A DNA stretch of 32,241 nt from an uncultured Oscillospiraceae bacterium. GTDB taxonomy: Bacteria > Bacillota > Clostridia > Oscillospirales > Acutalibacteraceae. Below the pieces are notes generated by a model. It had not been told where the DNA came from and ran no database searches. It worked only from the letters and a program-made list of their open reading frames with translations. A program made the position numbers and the translations under genes. Positions 1 through 6,308 of the stretch are shown here, piece by piece (position 1 is the first letter of the stretch; every line of letters starts with the position of its first letter). The DNA lies in NCBI GenBank assembly GCA_949297075.1, contig CASFRX010000053.1, forward strand, positions 1 through 32,241. The letters run 5' to 3'.

Positions 1-65
1 CTCAGTTTTTCTTTTCTTTCCTTTTTTGCTGCCCTAACTTCCGGGCTGTCTTTGTACCTTGGCAT
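1..65 (-). CDS. N-terminus of an unrecognised leftward gene (cut by window edge)
   Basis: A leftward gene begins with ATG at 63-65 and runs off the left edge. Only 21 codons are visible, starting [10 protein letters not shown] and continuing with a Lys/Arg/Glu-rich stretch. The start is supported by a GGAGG ribosome-binding site (cctcc on the + strand, 74-78) at good spacing, and by a promoter and palindrome just upstream. A short, basic, charged N-terminus of this sort is seen in small phage or conjugative-element proteins, but this is only an impression and the family cannot be named. It abuts a truncated peptidase remnant, which fits a mobile-element edge. Confidence 0.5.
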   Translation of the reverse strand, partial: MPRYKDSPEVRAAKKERKEKL

Positions 66-79
66 AATCAAAACCTCCA

Positions 80-121
80 AAATGGTATTTATATTCTATA
101 CCATTTCAGAGGTTTACACAA
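80..121 (-). promoter_or_regulatory. Promoter with palindromic operator for the leftward edge gene
   Basis: Read leftward there is a -35-like TTGTGT (complement of 116-121), a 17-bp spacer and a -10-like TAGAAT (complement of 93-98). A perfect 9-bp inverted repeat, AAATGGTAT (80-88) and ATACCATTT (98-106), brackets the -10 region and ends just before the ribosome-binding site. A protein bound there would block transcription start, so autoregulation is a reasonable inference. Confidence 0.45.
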
Positions 122-342
122 GATTTGAAGGAGTCTCCAATGACACATACTCAACCCTTTATGCCCACTGTTCTGTACTTCTTGTTTCGGAAGGTCAGCA
201 AGTAAAACAAGGTCAGGTTATTGCACAAGTAGGCTCAACGGGTTACTCAACTGGACCACATTTGCATTTTGAAGTTATTCAAAATGGTATAAGAATTGAT
301 GCTCTACAGTTTTATACAAAGCGATCTAACTCACTGACATAG
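122..342 (+). pseudogene. Truncated M23 (LytM-type) peptidase, C-terminal remnant
   Basis: The reading frame encodes the C-terminal half of an M23 metallopeptidase domain: YSTLYAHC, a [12 protein letters not shown] turn and the zinc-binding [10 protein letters not shown] motif (HxH). The N-terminal half, with the first zinc ligands (HxxxD), is absent. Upstream sequence is instead the promoter region of the divergent edge gene, with no ribosome-binding site in the right place for this frame. M23 enzymes cut peptidoglycan cross-bridges, but this copy cannot be active. The break lies at about 118-150. It is probably left over from insertion or deletion at an element boundary. Confidence 0.7.
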
Positions 343-390
343 TACTCTTTTAACTAAAGTCAAAATTATATTCATAGCACCAAATATATC

Positions 391-433
391 AAAAGCAGAA
401 TGGCAACTTTATTTAAAAAGTTACCATTCTGCT
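391..433 (-). terminator. Hairpin terminator of the leftward PadR operon
   Basis: A 17-bp stem with one mismatch pairs 394-410 (AGCAGAATGGCAACTTT) with 417-433 across a 6-nt loop. Read leftward it is followed by a short T-run (complement of 391-393) and AT-rich sequence. It lies 23 bp past the stop of the small secreted-protein gene. Confidence 0.6.
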
Positions 434-455
434 TCCATTGTTATATAGTTAAGAT

Positions 456-932
456 TTAAGATAATGTACCGTCAGCGCTGCAGGTGAGAGTCATGTGAAC
501 GCTTTCTGTTTGAACAGGGATGAGCAAAGCATATCTTTTAAAGACAAAATCGCCAACAGCCGAACTTCCGCTTTTAGACGCAACAGCTTCCTTAACTTTC
601 CACTTACTATCAGAAACGGAATATGAAACTTCAGAATTAGTACATGTAGAGGTTGAGCCGTTATAGGTAAATGTTCCTTGAACTGTAACAGTCCATTGTA
701 ATTCATCATCAGAATCATAGAAATCGACATGCTTTTTTCCGGATTTGGTTGATGTTGCTCTTGTGATAGATACGGATACATTTTCCAATGTTGTAATCGC
801 ATAAGAACCGTCGGAAAAATACTCAATATCGGATGTACTTATAGTTGTATCAACATCATCTAAAGAATATGCCGGAAAGATTGTTGCTGTTGCGACTAAA
901 ACAACCATAATCAGAGTGAATAATTTTTTCAT
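456..932 (-). CDS. Small secreted beta-rich protein of unknown function
   Basis: 158 residues. Residues 1-23 form a signal peptide (basic MKKLF, hydrophobic core, cut near AYS-LDD). The mature part is rich in Ser, Thr, Val and Gly, with alternating patterns typical of beta strands and segments such as GTFTYNGSTSTC and VHMTLTCSADGTLS. Its two cysteines, in STC and LTC, could form a disulfide. Similar short secreted proteins ending in a TLTC...NLS-like tail are common in Clostridia and uncharacterised. The start ATG overlaps the stop of the HAAS gene by 4 bp (ATGA), so the two are translationally coupled. It is the last gene of the PadR - HAAS - secreted protein operon and probably that regulator's effector or target. 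Confidence 0.75.
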   Translation of the reverse strand: MKKLFTLIMVVLVATATIFPAYSLDDVDTTISTSDIEYFSDGSYAITTLENVSVSITRATSTKSGKKHVDFYDSDDELQWTVTVQGTFTYNGSTSTCTNSEVSYSVSDSKWKVKEAVASKSGSSAVGDFVFKRYALLIPVQTESVHMTLTCSADGTLS

Positions 933-1378
933 TTGGTAGAATCCTCCATAATAATTTCAGTTAATTGTTCTACACGAGTTGAATAATAACCCTTGGAATT
1001 TTTATGCACATCAACAAAAGAGAGCGCAAGAAAAAGCAACACCAAAGCCAATATTACGGCTGCCAAAACCAGCAAAAGCTTAAAAACGGTATGCCTGAAT
1101 TTAATAATGTGTTTAAAGTCGCAATAATTCTCAGGGACAAAAAATTCTTTGGCTATTTCTGAGGGCGTGCCGAATCGTTTGATTACATCGTCAAATTTCT
1201 GAACCCTGTTTGTTTGTATGTATTCATTGACATCCCGGCGAAATTCTTTTAAAAACCGTTTTTTTGTTTTTGAGGAGCAAACAAGATTATCGCTTATTTC
1301 TTTAATATATCTGTCAATCTCCTGATTGGTAATATTTGCGTTTGGCGGGAAATGTAACAAATTATCTGCCGGTTTCAA
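929..1378 (-). CDS. HAAS/DUF1700-type membrane protein, PadR partner
   Basis: 149 residues from a TTG start with an AAGGA site 9 nt upstream; that site overlaps the stop of the padR gene. The N-terminal ~75 residues are helical and charged, with the HAAS-type pattern (NQEIDRYIKEISDNL, then DVNEYIQTNR and VIKRFGTPSEIAKEF). A single membrane segment covers roughly residues 97-118 (KLLLVLAAVILALVLLFLAL), followed by a short C-terminal tail. HAAS/DUF1700 proteins are usually encoded directly after PadR-type regulators and are thought to signal with them at the membrane; the mechanism is not settled. It is coupled to the next gene by an ATGA overlap. Confidence 0.8.
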   Translation of the reverse strand: MKPADNLLHFPPNANITNQEIDRYIKEISDNLVCSSKTKKRFLKEFRRDVNEYIQTNRVQKFDDVIKRFGTPSEIAKEFFVPENYCDFKHIIKFRHTVFKLLLVLAAVILALVLLFLALSFVDVHKNSKGYYSTRVEQLTEIIMEDSTK

Positions 1379-1390
1379 AGCGACACATCC

Positions 1391-1747
1391 TTAAGCATAA
1401 TTCTGCGAATAACCAATTGTTCGATCTAAAATAGAGTTTATTGCATATATAATTCCGTCAAATTCCTGAAGAAGCTCGCGGTAATATACTTTGCCTGCTT
1501 CTTCAAGATGATAATACCTGCGTTTCCTTTTTACGCCAACCAACTGCTCGTATTCGCTCAGGTAACCTGCGTCCACCAGCCGAAACAGCACGGGATAAAG
1601 CGAGCCTTCAAGCACTGTATATTCGCCTTTGCTTTTTTCGTTGAAAAGCTTTGTTATCTGGTAGCCGTACAAATCTTCTTTCTGCAGCAGATGAAGGATT
1701 AATAACTCTGCCGTTCCTCTTTTAAAATTATCTTTGTTTTGACTCAT
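1391..1747 (-). CDS. PadR-family transcriptional regulator
   Basis: 118 residues from ATG 1747 (MSQNKDNFKRG). Upstream in-frame codons exist, but this start follows GGTGA by 5 nt and lies just after a good promoter. The protein is a PadR winged-helix regulator: RGTAELLILHLLQKEDLYGYQITK (helix-turn-helix, about residues 9-32), the family hallmark EGSLYPVLFRLVDAGYL (about 46-62), and a wing with KRKRRYYHLEEAGK (about 73-86), then a C-terminal dimerisation helix. PadR proteins typically repress their own operon. Here the operon goes on to HAAS and a small secreted protein. The length matches short PadR s1-type members. Confidence 0.92.
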   Translation of the reverse strand: MSQNKDNFKRGTAELLILHLLQKEDLYGYQITKLFNEKSKGEYTVLEGSLYPVLFRLVDAGYLSEYEQLVGVKRKRRYYHLEEAGKVYYRELLQEFDGIIYAINSILDRTIGYSQNYA

Positions 1748-1763
1748 TTTAATCACCGGTATA

Positions 1764-1792
1764 ATAATAGCATAAGATACAATGGTTGTAAA
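1764..1792 (-). promoter_or_regulatory. Promoter of the PadR operon
   Basis: Read leftward: -35 TTTACA (complement of 1787-1792), 17-bp spacer, -10 TATTAT (complement of 1764-1769). It lies just ahead of the GGTGA ribosome-binding site and the padR ATG, leaving a very short leader. The rest of the gap to the divergent gene at 2043 is AT-rich and shows no gene. Confidence 0.6.
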
Positions 1793-2042
1793 TACCTTTT
1801 TTGCAAATGCTATTGACAAAAACACATTTGTGTATTACTATTAAGGAAACATATTAAATCGTTTATTGTTTTTAAATGTATTATTTTTTGGGTTAGTGTC
1901 GCTGTGTTCAAGTTGAATTTCAGTGAACGTAATCCAAAAACATACTACTTCCTTGCATGTTTTTTAAGGAAAGAGGTGGTTTGCTGATTCAAATCTTTTA
2001 GATTCATTATACATAGATGTAAAAAAGGGGTGTTGATAACAC

Positions 2043-4466
2043 ATGAAAATGAGAACGCTTAGTAAAAGAATATGTTCAGTTATTCTTGCGGCTTTATTTC
2101 TTGTTAATTCTGCTTCAGTATCCTTTGCTGTCCAAGATTGGATTGATGAAGATGAAACCTCTAAAATTGTTAGAGAGATAGCGGAGTTAAGAGAAGAGTC
2201 TGTAAAGCATTTCCTTTGTGAAGACGGTTCTTATATTGCGGCTACATATTCTACTCCCGTGCATTATAAAGAAAATGGAGAGTGGAAAGAAATTGATAAC
2301 AGTCTATTCCTTAATCGGAAATCCTTAAGTGTTTCAGGCAAGCCAACCTATACGCCTAAAGCAAGTGGATTGTCTGTAAGCATTCCTCAAAGCTTTTCCG
2401 ACGGACAAAAGATTACCGCAGAGAATAAAGGATATGAGATAAGCTTTGGCTTAAAGGCAGATCAAAAGAATGTTTCTTTGAAAAAGTCAGCTTCTGTTGT
2501 TGGCGTTGATGCACTTGCATCAAATGCAGAAATTGCTAAAAATGCAGTTGTCCAAGACATTAACAACTATGTAACAACAGGAAAAGTTGATGAAAACGAT
2601 TCTATAGAGGCACATAATGAAGAGATAATGTCTGTTGATAATCAGTCAGGTGCTGTGGCTTATAAAGATGTTTTTCCAAATACGGATTTGGAATATATTG
2701 TTTCAACAAACTGCATTAAAGAAAGTATCGTAGTGTACGAATCACAAAGCGAATACGAATACAGTTTTGAAATGAATTTCGATGGCTTGACCCCAATTAC
2801 ATACGAGGATGGCTCTATATGCTTGGTTGAAGCAGATAATCCTGATGATTATGTGTTTTGGATTGAAGCACCATATATGTTTGATGCAAATAACCAAGAA
2901 AGCTTCGACATAGAAATGTCTCTTGAAGAAACCGAAGAACAGTATGTTTTGACTCTCGTAGCAAATGCTGAGTGGGTTAACAGCGAAGAAAGGGCATTCC
3001 CGGTTGTAATTGATCCTACAATTTACTTAGCTGATTCAAGTATAAGTGATGTTTTTGTTATTGATGGTTTAGGTGCAAATTCACCAAAAGTAAATGAAGA
3101 ATTACGTGTAGGAAGAAATCTTACCAATGTCACAAGAACATATATTAAACCAACTATGCCTACTACTGTGCCTTTTGGTAGCAAGATTTCATACGCATAT
3201 TTAAAGCTTTATAAAGATTATTATTACCAGGCTCCTTTGGCAAATGATATTAGTATTCGTGTTTATGATTGTTGTAATGTTGCAACATGGAAGTCCCATG
3301 AAGTATCATGGAACAATCAGCCGTTTGGCACATCTAATAACGGATACGCATCTACAGAAGGTGCAGAATATCTTTGTTCCATGCCTGCCAGTGACAGTAC
3401 CGGCAGTTACTCTTTCCCGATTACTGCAGCTGTTCAGCGCTGGGTAAATAATGGAGTTAATAATGGTTTGATGCTTGCCTCGTCTAACGAAACACAAAAA
3501 ACTCAAATTGATTTTCATTCAACACGAGCATCAAGTTCTAATAAACATCCTGATCTATGGTTTAATTATGAAATACCGCATGTAGATCAGCAAATATGGA
3601 ACGTTGGTAAACATGCAGCAACCAGTTCTAAAATAACTGTTACTGCAGGTAAAACATGGACAGTAACTTCCAATCAACCATGGCTAACGGTATCAAATAA
3701 AACCGAAAACGATTTCGAAATTGTCGTGGCAGAAAATCCTGATGAATCAGACCGAGAAGGTGTATTAACTGTAAAAATTGATAATACTATCATCGGAACA
3801 ATAAATGTTACACAATCAGGAATAGATCCGAGCTTGTTGATTGACAAAGATACTTTGGTTGTTAACCCGGAGGGGGATAACGAAGAAATTGTAATAACAT
3901 CAAACTGTGGATGGACAGTAGAATGTGATGCAGCTTGGCTTTCGGTTTCATCTGTTGCCGGAAACGGAAACGGCTCAATAACTATTGCTGTTGCTGAAAA
4001 CGATAGTTGCGAAACGAGAAGCGGAACAGTTACATTTTCAACGGTAAACGAATTTGAAAATATAGAAAAGGCAATCAGTATCACTCAGTTAGATAATATC
4101 AATGCCTTTTTCGGCGAAGTTAATTCTGATGGCTTGTTAGAAAACAAATCTTCCTCAGTCTATAACCATGCTCTTGCAACTTGGGCTATGGAGCTGAGTT
4201 ATGCGGCTTATAATTATCCGGATGGGAGCGAACTTCCCGATATTCCCGGGAAGTTTATGGGCGATGTAACTCAGTCAGCCATAGATGTTTTGAATGGATA
4301 TGGCTTCGAAGCAGTTGAAGATTATTGCTATGGACCTAGCGACAGCGGTGCACATGTAATTGCACATCGCTATATTGCGGCTGCAAATGCAGAAAATGCA
4401 GTTAATGTTAATACAGGAGGAGAAAACAGTAATGTTTATAGTGGATTTTTTGGAAATGGTGCATGA
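2043..4466 (+). CDS. Unit A, first part: secreted DNRLRE-BACON-BACON-lipase protein, cut by an in-frame TGA
   Basis: 807 residues to a TGA at 4464-4466. Signal peptide about 1-29 (ending SVSFA). An N-terminal part with KHFLCEDGSYIAATY and HYKENGEWKEIDN is typical of clostridial DNRLRE proteins. A DNRLRE domain follows at about 325-510 (YAYLKLYKDYY, VSWNNQPF, ITAAVQRWVNNG, DFHSTRASS). Two BACON/Ig-like modules lie at about 515-592 (TVTSNQPWLTVS) and 597-685 (ITSNCGWTVECDAAWLSV). The beginning of a class 3 lipase domain starts at about 690 (ATWAMELSYAAY). The stop falls inside the lipase domain. The same frame reopens at once at 4470 and carries the catalytic part, so this is one gene with a nonsense codon. 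The ribosome-binding site GGGGTG lies 12 nt before the ATG. Confidence 0.8.
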   Translation: MKMRTLSKRICSVILAALFLVNSASVSFAVQDWIDEDETSKIVREIAELREESVKHFLCEDGSYIAATYSTPVHYKENGEWKEIDNSLFLNRKSLSVSGKPTYTPKASGLSVSIPQSFSDGQKITAENKGYEISFGLKADQKNVSLKKSASVVGVDALASNAEIAKNAVVQDINNYVTTGKVDENDSIEAHNEEIMSVDNQSGAVAYKDVFPNTDLEYIVSTNCIKESIVVYESQSEYEYSFEMNFDGLTPITYEDGSICLVEADNPDDYVFWIEAPYMFDANNQESFDIEMSLEETEEQYVLTLVANAEWVNSEERAFPVVIDPTIYLADSSISDVFVIDGLGANSPKVNEELRVGRNLTNVTRTYIKPTMPTTVPFGSKISYAYLKLYKDYYYQAPLANDISIRVYDCCNVATWKSHEVSWNNQPFGTSNNGYASTEGAEYLCSMPASDSTGSYSFPITAAVQRWVNNGVNNGLMLASSNETQKTQIDFHSTRASSSNKHPDLWFNYEIPHVDQQIWNVGKHAATSSKITVTAGKTWTVTSNQPWLTVSNKTENDFEIVVAENPDESDREGVLTVKIDNTIIGTINVTQSGIDPSLLIDKDTLVVNPEGDNEEIVITSNCGWTVECDAAWLSVSSVAGNGNGSITIAVAENDSCETRSGTVTFSTVNEFENIEKAISITQLDNINAFFGEVNSDGLLENKSSSVYNHALATWAMELSYAAYNYPDGSELPDIPGKFMGDVTQSAIDVLNGYGFEAVEDYCYGPSDSGAHVIAHRYIAAANAENAVNVNTGGENSNVYSGFFGNGA

Positions 4467-4469
4467 GAA

Positions 4470-5939
4470 TTGGTGCCACCTAGTGGATACAACACTCTTT
4501 TCGATTGCACCGGAGTTAGCGGTAGCGCTAATGTATGGCAGCAGGATATTTACAGTAATTCTGGAACTTATCTTAGTTCCGAGCCTTTGGATAGATTTGA
4601 TGTAAATGAAATTACATTTGCTGAATCCGGCACAATAGAATACAGACCTCTGGTTGTAGTGGATATACGCGGATCGGTTACTTTGTCAGATTGGATTAAT
4701 AATATAACAACTCAGTTTAATCCGTGGGCTAACCGCTTTGATGCGCTTGCAGACGATGTGGTTTTAAACCTAACAGAATATATGAATTCAAACAATTTGC
4801 AAAATCCGATCATACTTGTTACCGGACACAGTTTAGGCGCGGCAATTGCAAACTTGCTTTCCGCAAAGCTAAATGAGAGCATAGGTGCTGAGAATATCTA
4901 TGGATATACATTTGCAACACCTAATGTGGTTGATGAGGCGATATCAGGAAACGAAGCGATACATTATCCTAATATTTTTAACATATTGAATACCAATGAT
5001 GTTGTTACCTATCTTCCGTTCACGGCATATGTGCCTGCAATAAATCTTTGGGCAAGACATGGCATTGATTTGCATATTAATATGGATTATAAAGATAATG
5101 TGGCAATTGAGCCGTTGGGTGTATACTCTCATTCAATGAGAGTATATATGGACTGGATGAACCAAAATAAAGATATAACATATGAAGAAATATTAGAAGC
5201 GTCTGAACAGGTAAAAATCAGAGGCTTGGCACCTTGGTTTGTTACGATAAAGTGTCCGGTTAGTGTTACTGTTAATGATAGTGAAGGTAATATAATCGGG
5301 TACGAAAGTCAAGAAGATGTGGTGATTGGTACTCAAAGCGTTGATAATACCGAAATCCTTGATACCGGTATTGTTTCGTGGATTACTGATGATGGAGCTA
5401 AGATATTCTTTATTCCGGCTGATGCAGGCGCTGCTAGCGTTAATATAGAAGCTTACTACTATGGTAATATGGACTTAATTATTGAACAACCGTGGTTGGA
5501 AAGCAAAACATATAACAATGTTAGCTTGTACCCTGGCAAAGAGTTTGAGCTCCAGATAGACGAAGACAATAGTGCTGAAGATGTGCAACTATTTCATATT
5601 GACGAGGATGGAACAGCAACTGAAATAACGGATTTGAACCCGTATCTAAGAAGCGCTACTGTTGATAACGATAATGTTACCTGCGGCACAGTTAGCACAA
5701 TTACAGTTGTGACCGATAAAGATGCTGTTAAGATTCAGCTTGTTTATCATAAATCAGGTTCAACATTTACTCTTCCACGCGATCATGCAAATGTAGTTAG
5801 TCTCGTAGAAGATGGCGATAACCTTATCTGGACTATTCAAAAAGCGTTTATTAGAGGCGAACATATCTTTGATGTTGGCGTCAAGATGGGAAATGTATGG
5901 TATCATACCGAAAGAGTATTTGCTCTAACCGTAACATAA
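4470..5939 (+). CDS. Unit A, second part: class 3 lipase catalytic core and C-terminal domain
   Basis: This is in the same frame as 2043-4466, separated only by TGA and one codon; the first possible start is TTG 4470 with no convincing ribosome-binding site. It carries the alpha/beta-hydrolase core: PLVVVDIRGSVTLSDW (oxyanion strand), VTGHSLGAAIANLL with the nucleophile Ser at 4830-4832, the likely acid Asp in NTNDVVTYLPF, and the likely catalytic His in SHSMRVYMDW. All of the triad is present. The remaining ~250 residues form a beta-rich C-terminal domain (KIRGLAPWFVTIKCPVSVTV, SWITDDGAKIFFIP) shared with units C and D. Product if read through: an exported lipase/esterase. On its own this half has no signal peptide. 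Confidence 0.8.
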   Translation: MVPPSGYNTLFDCTGVSGSANVWQQDIYSNSGTYLSSEPLDRFDVNEITFAESGTIEYRPLVVVDIRGSVTLSDWINNITTQFNPWANRFDALADDVVLNLTEYMNSNNLQNPIILVTGHSLGAAIANLLSAKLNESIGAENIYGYTFATPNVVDEAISGNEAIHYPNIFNILNTNDVVTYLPFTAYVPAINLWARHGIDLHINMDYKDNVAIEPLGVYSHSMRVYMDWMNQNKDITYEEILEASEQVKIRGLAPWFVTIKCPVSVTVNDSEGNIIGYESQEDVVIGTQSVDNTEILDTGIVSWITDDGAKIFFIPADAGAASVNIEAYYYGNMDLIIEQPWLESKTYNNVSLYPGKEFELQIDEDNSAEDVQLFHIDEDGTATEITDLNPYLRSATVDNDNVTCGTVSTITVVTDKDAVKIQLVYHKSGSTFTLPRDHANVVSLVEDGDNLIWTIQKAFIRGEHIFDVGVKMGNVWYHTERVFALTVT

Positions 5940-6013
5940 GCAGAAGATTATCCGGCAGAATAACGCTTGGGTTTTAAGTGTTTTCTGTTTTTGTTCTAAT
6001 GTCATAAATTTAA

Positions 6014-6046
6014 ATCCAGAGGGTCTGCTTTCGCAGCCCTCTGGAT
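6014..6046. terminator. Strong hairpin after unit A
   Basis: ATCCAGAGGG (6014-6023) pairs exactly with CCCTCTGGAT (6037-6046), and CTGC/GCAG continue the stem to a TTTC loop. There is no T-run after it on the + strand, so termination efficiency is uncertain. It separates unit A from the unit B scrap, and may instead mark a past rearrangement junction. Confidence 0.4.
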
Positions 6047-6054
6047 ATATGCAC

Positions 6055-6246
6055 AGGGGACGGTACTGAATTACCGAGCATCCCCGGAGCTTTTATGGGG
6101 ATGTAGATTATACAGCGGCAGAATTATTGGGTACTCACGGCTTTGCAGAAACTCAAATCCAAGAATATAATTATGATGTAATTTATGATGAGGATTCTGG
6201 TGAATACGAGCGAGATCCGACTGCCGCCGGTGCGCATACAATAGCT
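6055..6246 (+). pseudogene. Unit B: frameshifted scrap of a lipase N-terminal region
   Basis: Translation gives GTELPSIPGAFMG and then, after a 1-base shift in the G-run near 6096-6099, DVDYTAAELLGTHGFAETQ, NYDVIYDEDSGEYERDP and AAGAHTIA. This matches the start of the lipase domain in unit A (SELPDIPGKFMGDV, YGFEAVEDY, AHVIAHRYI) and in units C and D. The match ends abruptly at HTIA, where the frame runs into the middle of a DNRLRE domain belonging to unit C. It has no start, no core and a frameshift, so it is a dead fragment left by recombination between related genes. Confidence 0.75.
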
Positions 6247-6308
6247 TAACCTGGAACAACCAACCTTTCAGTAAAGCGGATAACGGTTACGAAAATGCAA
6301 ATATCACC

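Noticed and set aside
4464..4500. Selenocysteine insertion at TGA 4464 or a reassigned TGA codon
   Set aside because: Other genes in the window end with TGA, related units do not have Cys at this position, and no convincing stem-loop follows the codon.
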